Positions 63,618 through 64,000 of a DNA stretch of 64,000 nt are shown here, one piece after another. The notes under the pieces were generated by a model. That model saw only the letters and a list, made by a program, of their open reading frames with translations. It was not told the DNA's origin and searched no databases. How positions within the stretch are numbered: the first letter of the stretch is position 1; each line of letters starts with the position of its first letter. The stretch covers positions 1-64,000 of the forward strand of contig NVQL02000052.1 of assembly GCA_002400495.2 (NCBI GenBank), read 5' to 3'. Source of the stretch: Alphaproteobacteria bacterium (GTDB lineage Bacteria > Pseudomonadota > Alphaproteobacteria > Rhizobiales > OSC116). Position numbers and translations under genes: made by a program.

Positions 63618-64000
63618 TTAAGTTTCACTCAGCCCTAACTCTTCCATCATTGCTTCGCGCATCAGGAATTTTTGAATTTTACCTGTCACCGTCATCGGGA
63701 ATTCTTGGACAAATTTTATGTGAGTCGGGATTTTTTGATGGGCGATTTGGCCTTGGCAAAAATCTTGTAGCCCTGCGGCGGTGAGTGTTGAATTCGGGTG
63801 CAGAATCACCCAAACTGCTAGCGCTTCGACATATTTCTTATCTGGCACGCCGAACACTTGCACGTCGCGGATGGCAGCGTGCTTATATAGATATTCTTCA
63901 ATCTCTCGCGGGTATAGGTTTTCACCACCGCGTATGACTAAATCTTTAATTCGGCCGACAATTTTGCAAAAACCTTGCTCGTCAATGGTGGCGATGTCGC
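63618..64000 (-). CDS. AMP-binding acyl-CoA synthetase, C-terminal part (runs off the window)
   Basis: The frame is open to the window edge, giving the last 126 residues. They include IVGRIKDLVIRGGENLYPRE, the hinge motif of class I adenylate-forming enzymes, then YLYKHAAIRDVQVFGVPDKK and the C-terminal catalytic lysine in MTVTGKIQKF. This is a medium- or long-chain acyl-CoA synthetase of the FadD/AcsM-like type; the substrate cannot be told from this part. Convergent with the TetR gene, stops 7 nt apart. Confidence 0.92.
   Translation of the reverse strand, partial: DIATIDEQGFCKIVGRIKDLVIRGGENLYPREIEEYLYKHAAIRDVQVFGVPDKKYVEALAVWVILHPNSTLTAAGLQDFCQGQIAHQKIPTHIKFVQEFPMTVTGKIQKFLMREAMMEELGLSET

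Overview
The window is a stretch of chromosome from a low-GC alphaproteobacterium. I infer a marine Hyphomicrobiales-like heterotroph, from three things: an initiator tRNA with an encoded CCA sitting where alphaproteobacterial rRNA operons end, the set of catabolic and ABC-transport genes, and operons joined by ATGA overlaps. Genus is not determinable by eye. Most of the window is uptake and degradation: six ABC importers, each next to catabolic enzymes or a regulator.

Region 1 (1-14.1 kb) starts with the tail of tRNA-fMet and an IS3 remnant. It carries a divergent acid-sugar cluster. On the minus strand lie a cytoplasmic BNR sialidase-like protein, a PdxA2-type dehydrogenase, a DHDPS/NAL-type aldolase and an iron alcohol dehydrogenase. 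On the plus strand lie a peptide-type ABC importer (SBP, two permeases, fused double ATPase), a DUF475/TerC-like membrane protein, an SDR, a DUF1537 acid-sugar kinase and a GntR/FCD regulator. A degenerate ~150-nt repeat containing tRNA 3'-end-like sequence occurs at both edges (122-271 and 14097-14246), so this block looks like an old island.

Region 2 (14.5-30.1 kb) is a metal-acquisition block bounded by two inverted IS21-like terminal remnants. It holds a second peptide/nickel-type ABC importer ending in an EamA exporter, preceded by two Zur-box-like palindromes. I suggest a zincophore-type metal system. A ferric-siderophore importer follows, with one permease/ATPase set, five paralogous binding proteins and a siderophore-interacting reductase. 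One of the five paralogs has lost both its signal peptide and the cysteine pair kept by the others.

Region 3 (30.1-34.1 kb) is a junction zone: an IS3 element with a broken orfA, an integrase fragment, two VOC proteins with a divergent double-HxlR regulator, a small basic protein and a cold-shock protein.

Region 4 (34.2-48.3 kb) carries a MalT/LuxR-type ATPase regulator, hydantoinase/oxoprolinase B and A, a spermidine/putrescine-type ABC importer with a Tat-type binding protein, a carnitine-dehydrogenase-like enzyme, a BKACE gene broken by one in-frame TAA, and on the minus strand a PuuA-type glutamine synthetase preceded by the tail of a 2Fe-2S reductase.

Region 5 (48.3-64 kb) has LysR plus glutaryl-CoA dehydrogenase and a CaiB-type CoA-transferase (glutarate/lysine degradation), and an HxlR regulator. 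A long minus-strand cluster follows: livG, acyl-CoA synthetase, livH, livM, livK, livF, PaaK-like ligase, Nudix, then mmsA. A divergent TetR gene has a duplicated palindromic operator between it and livG. The window ends inside another acyl-CoA synthetase.
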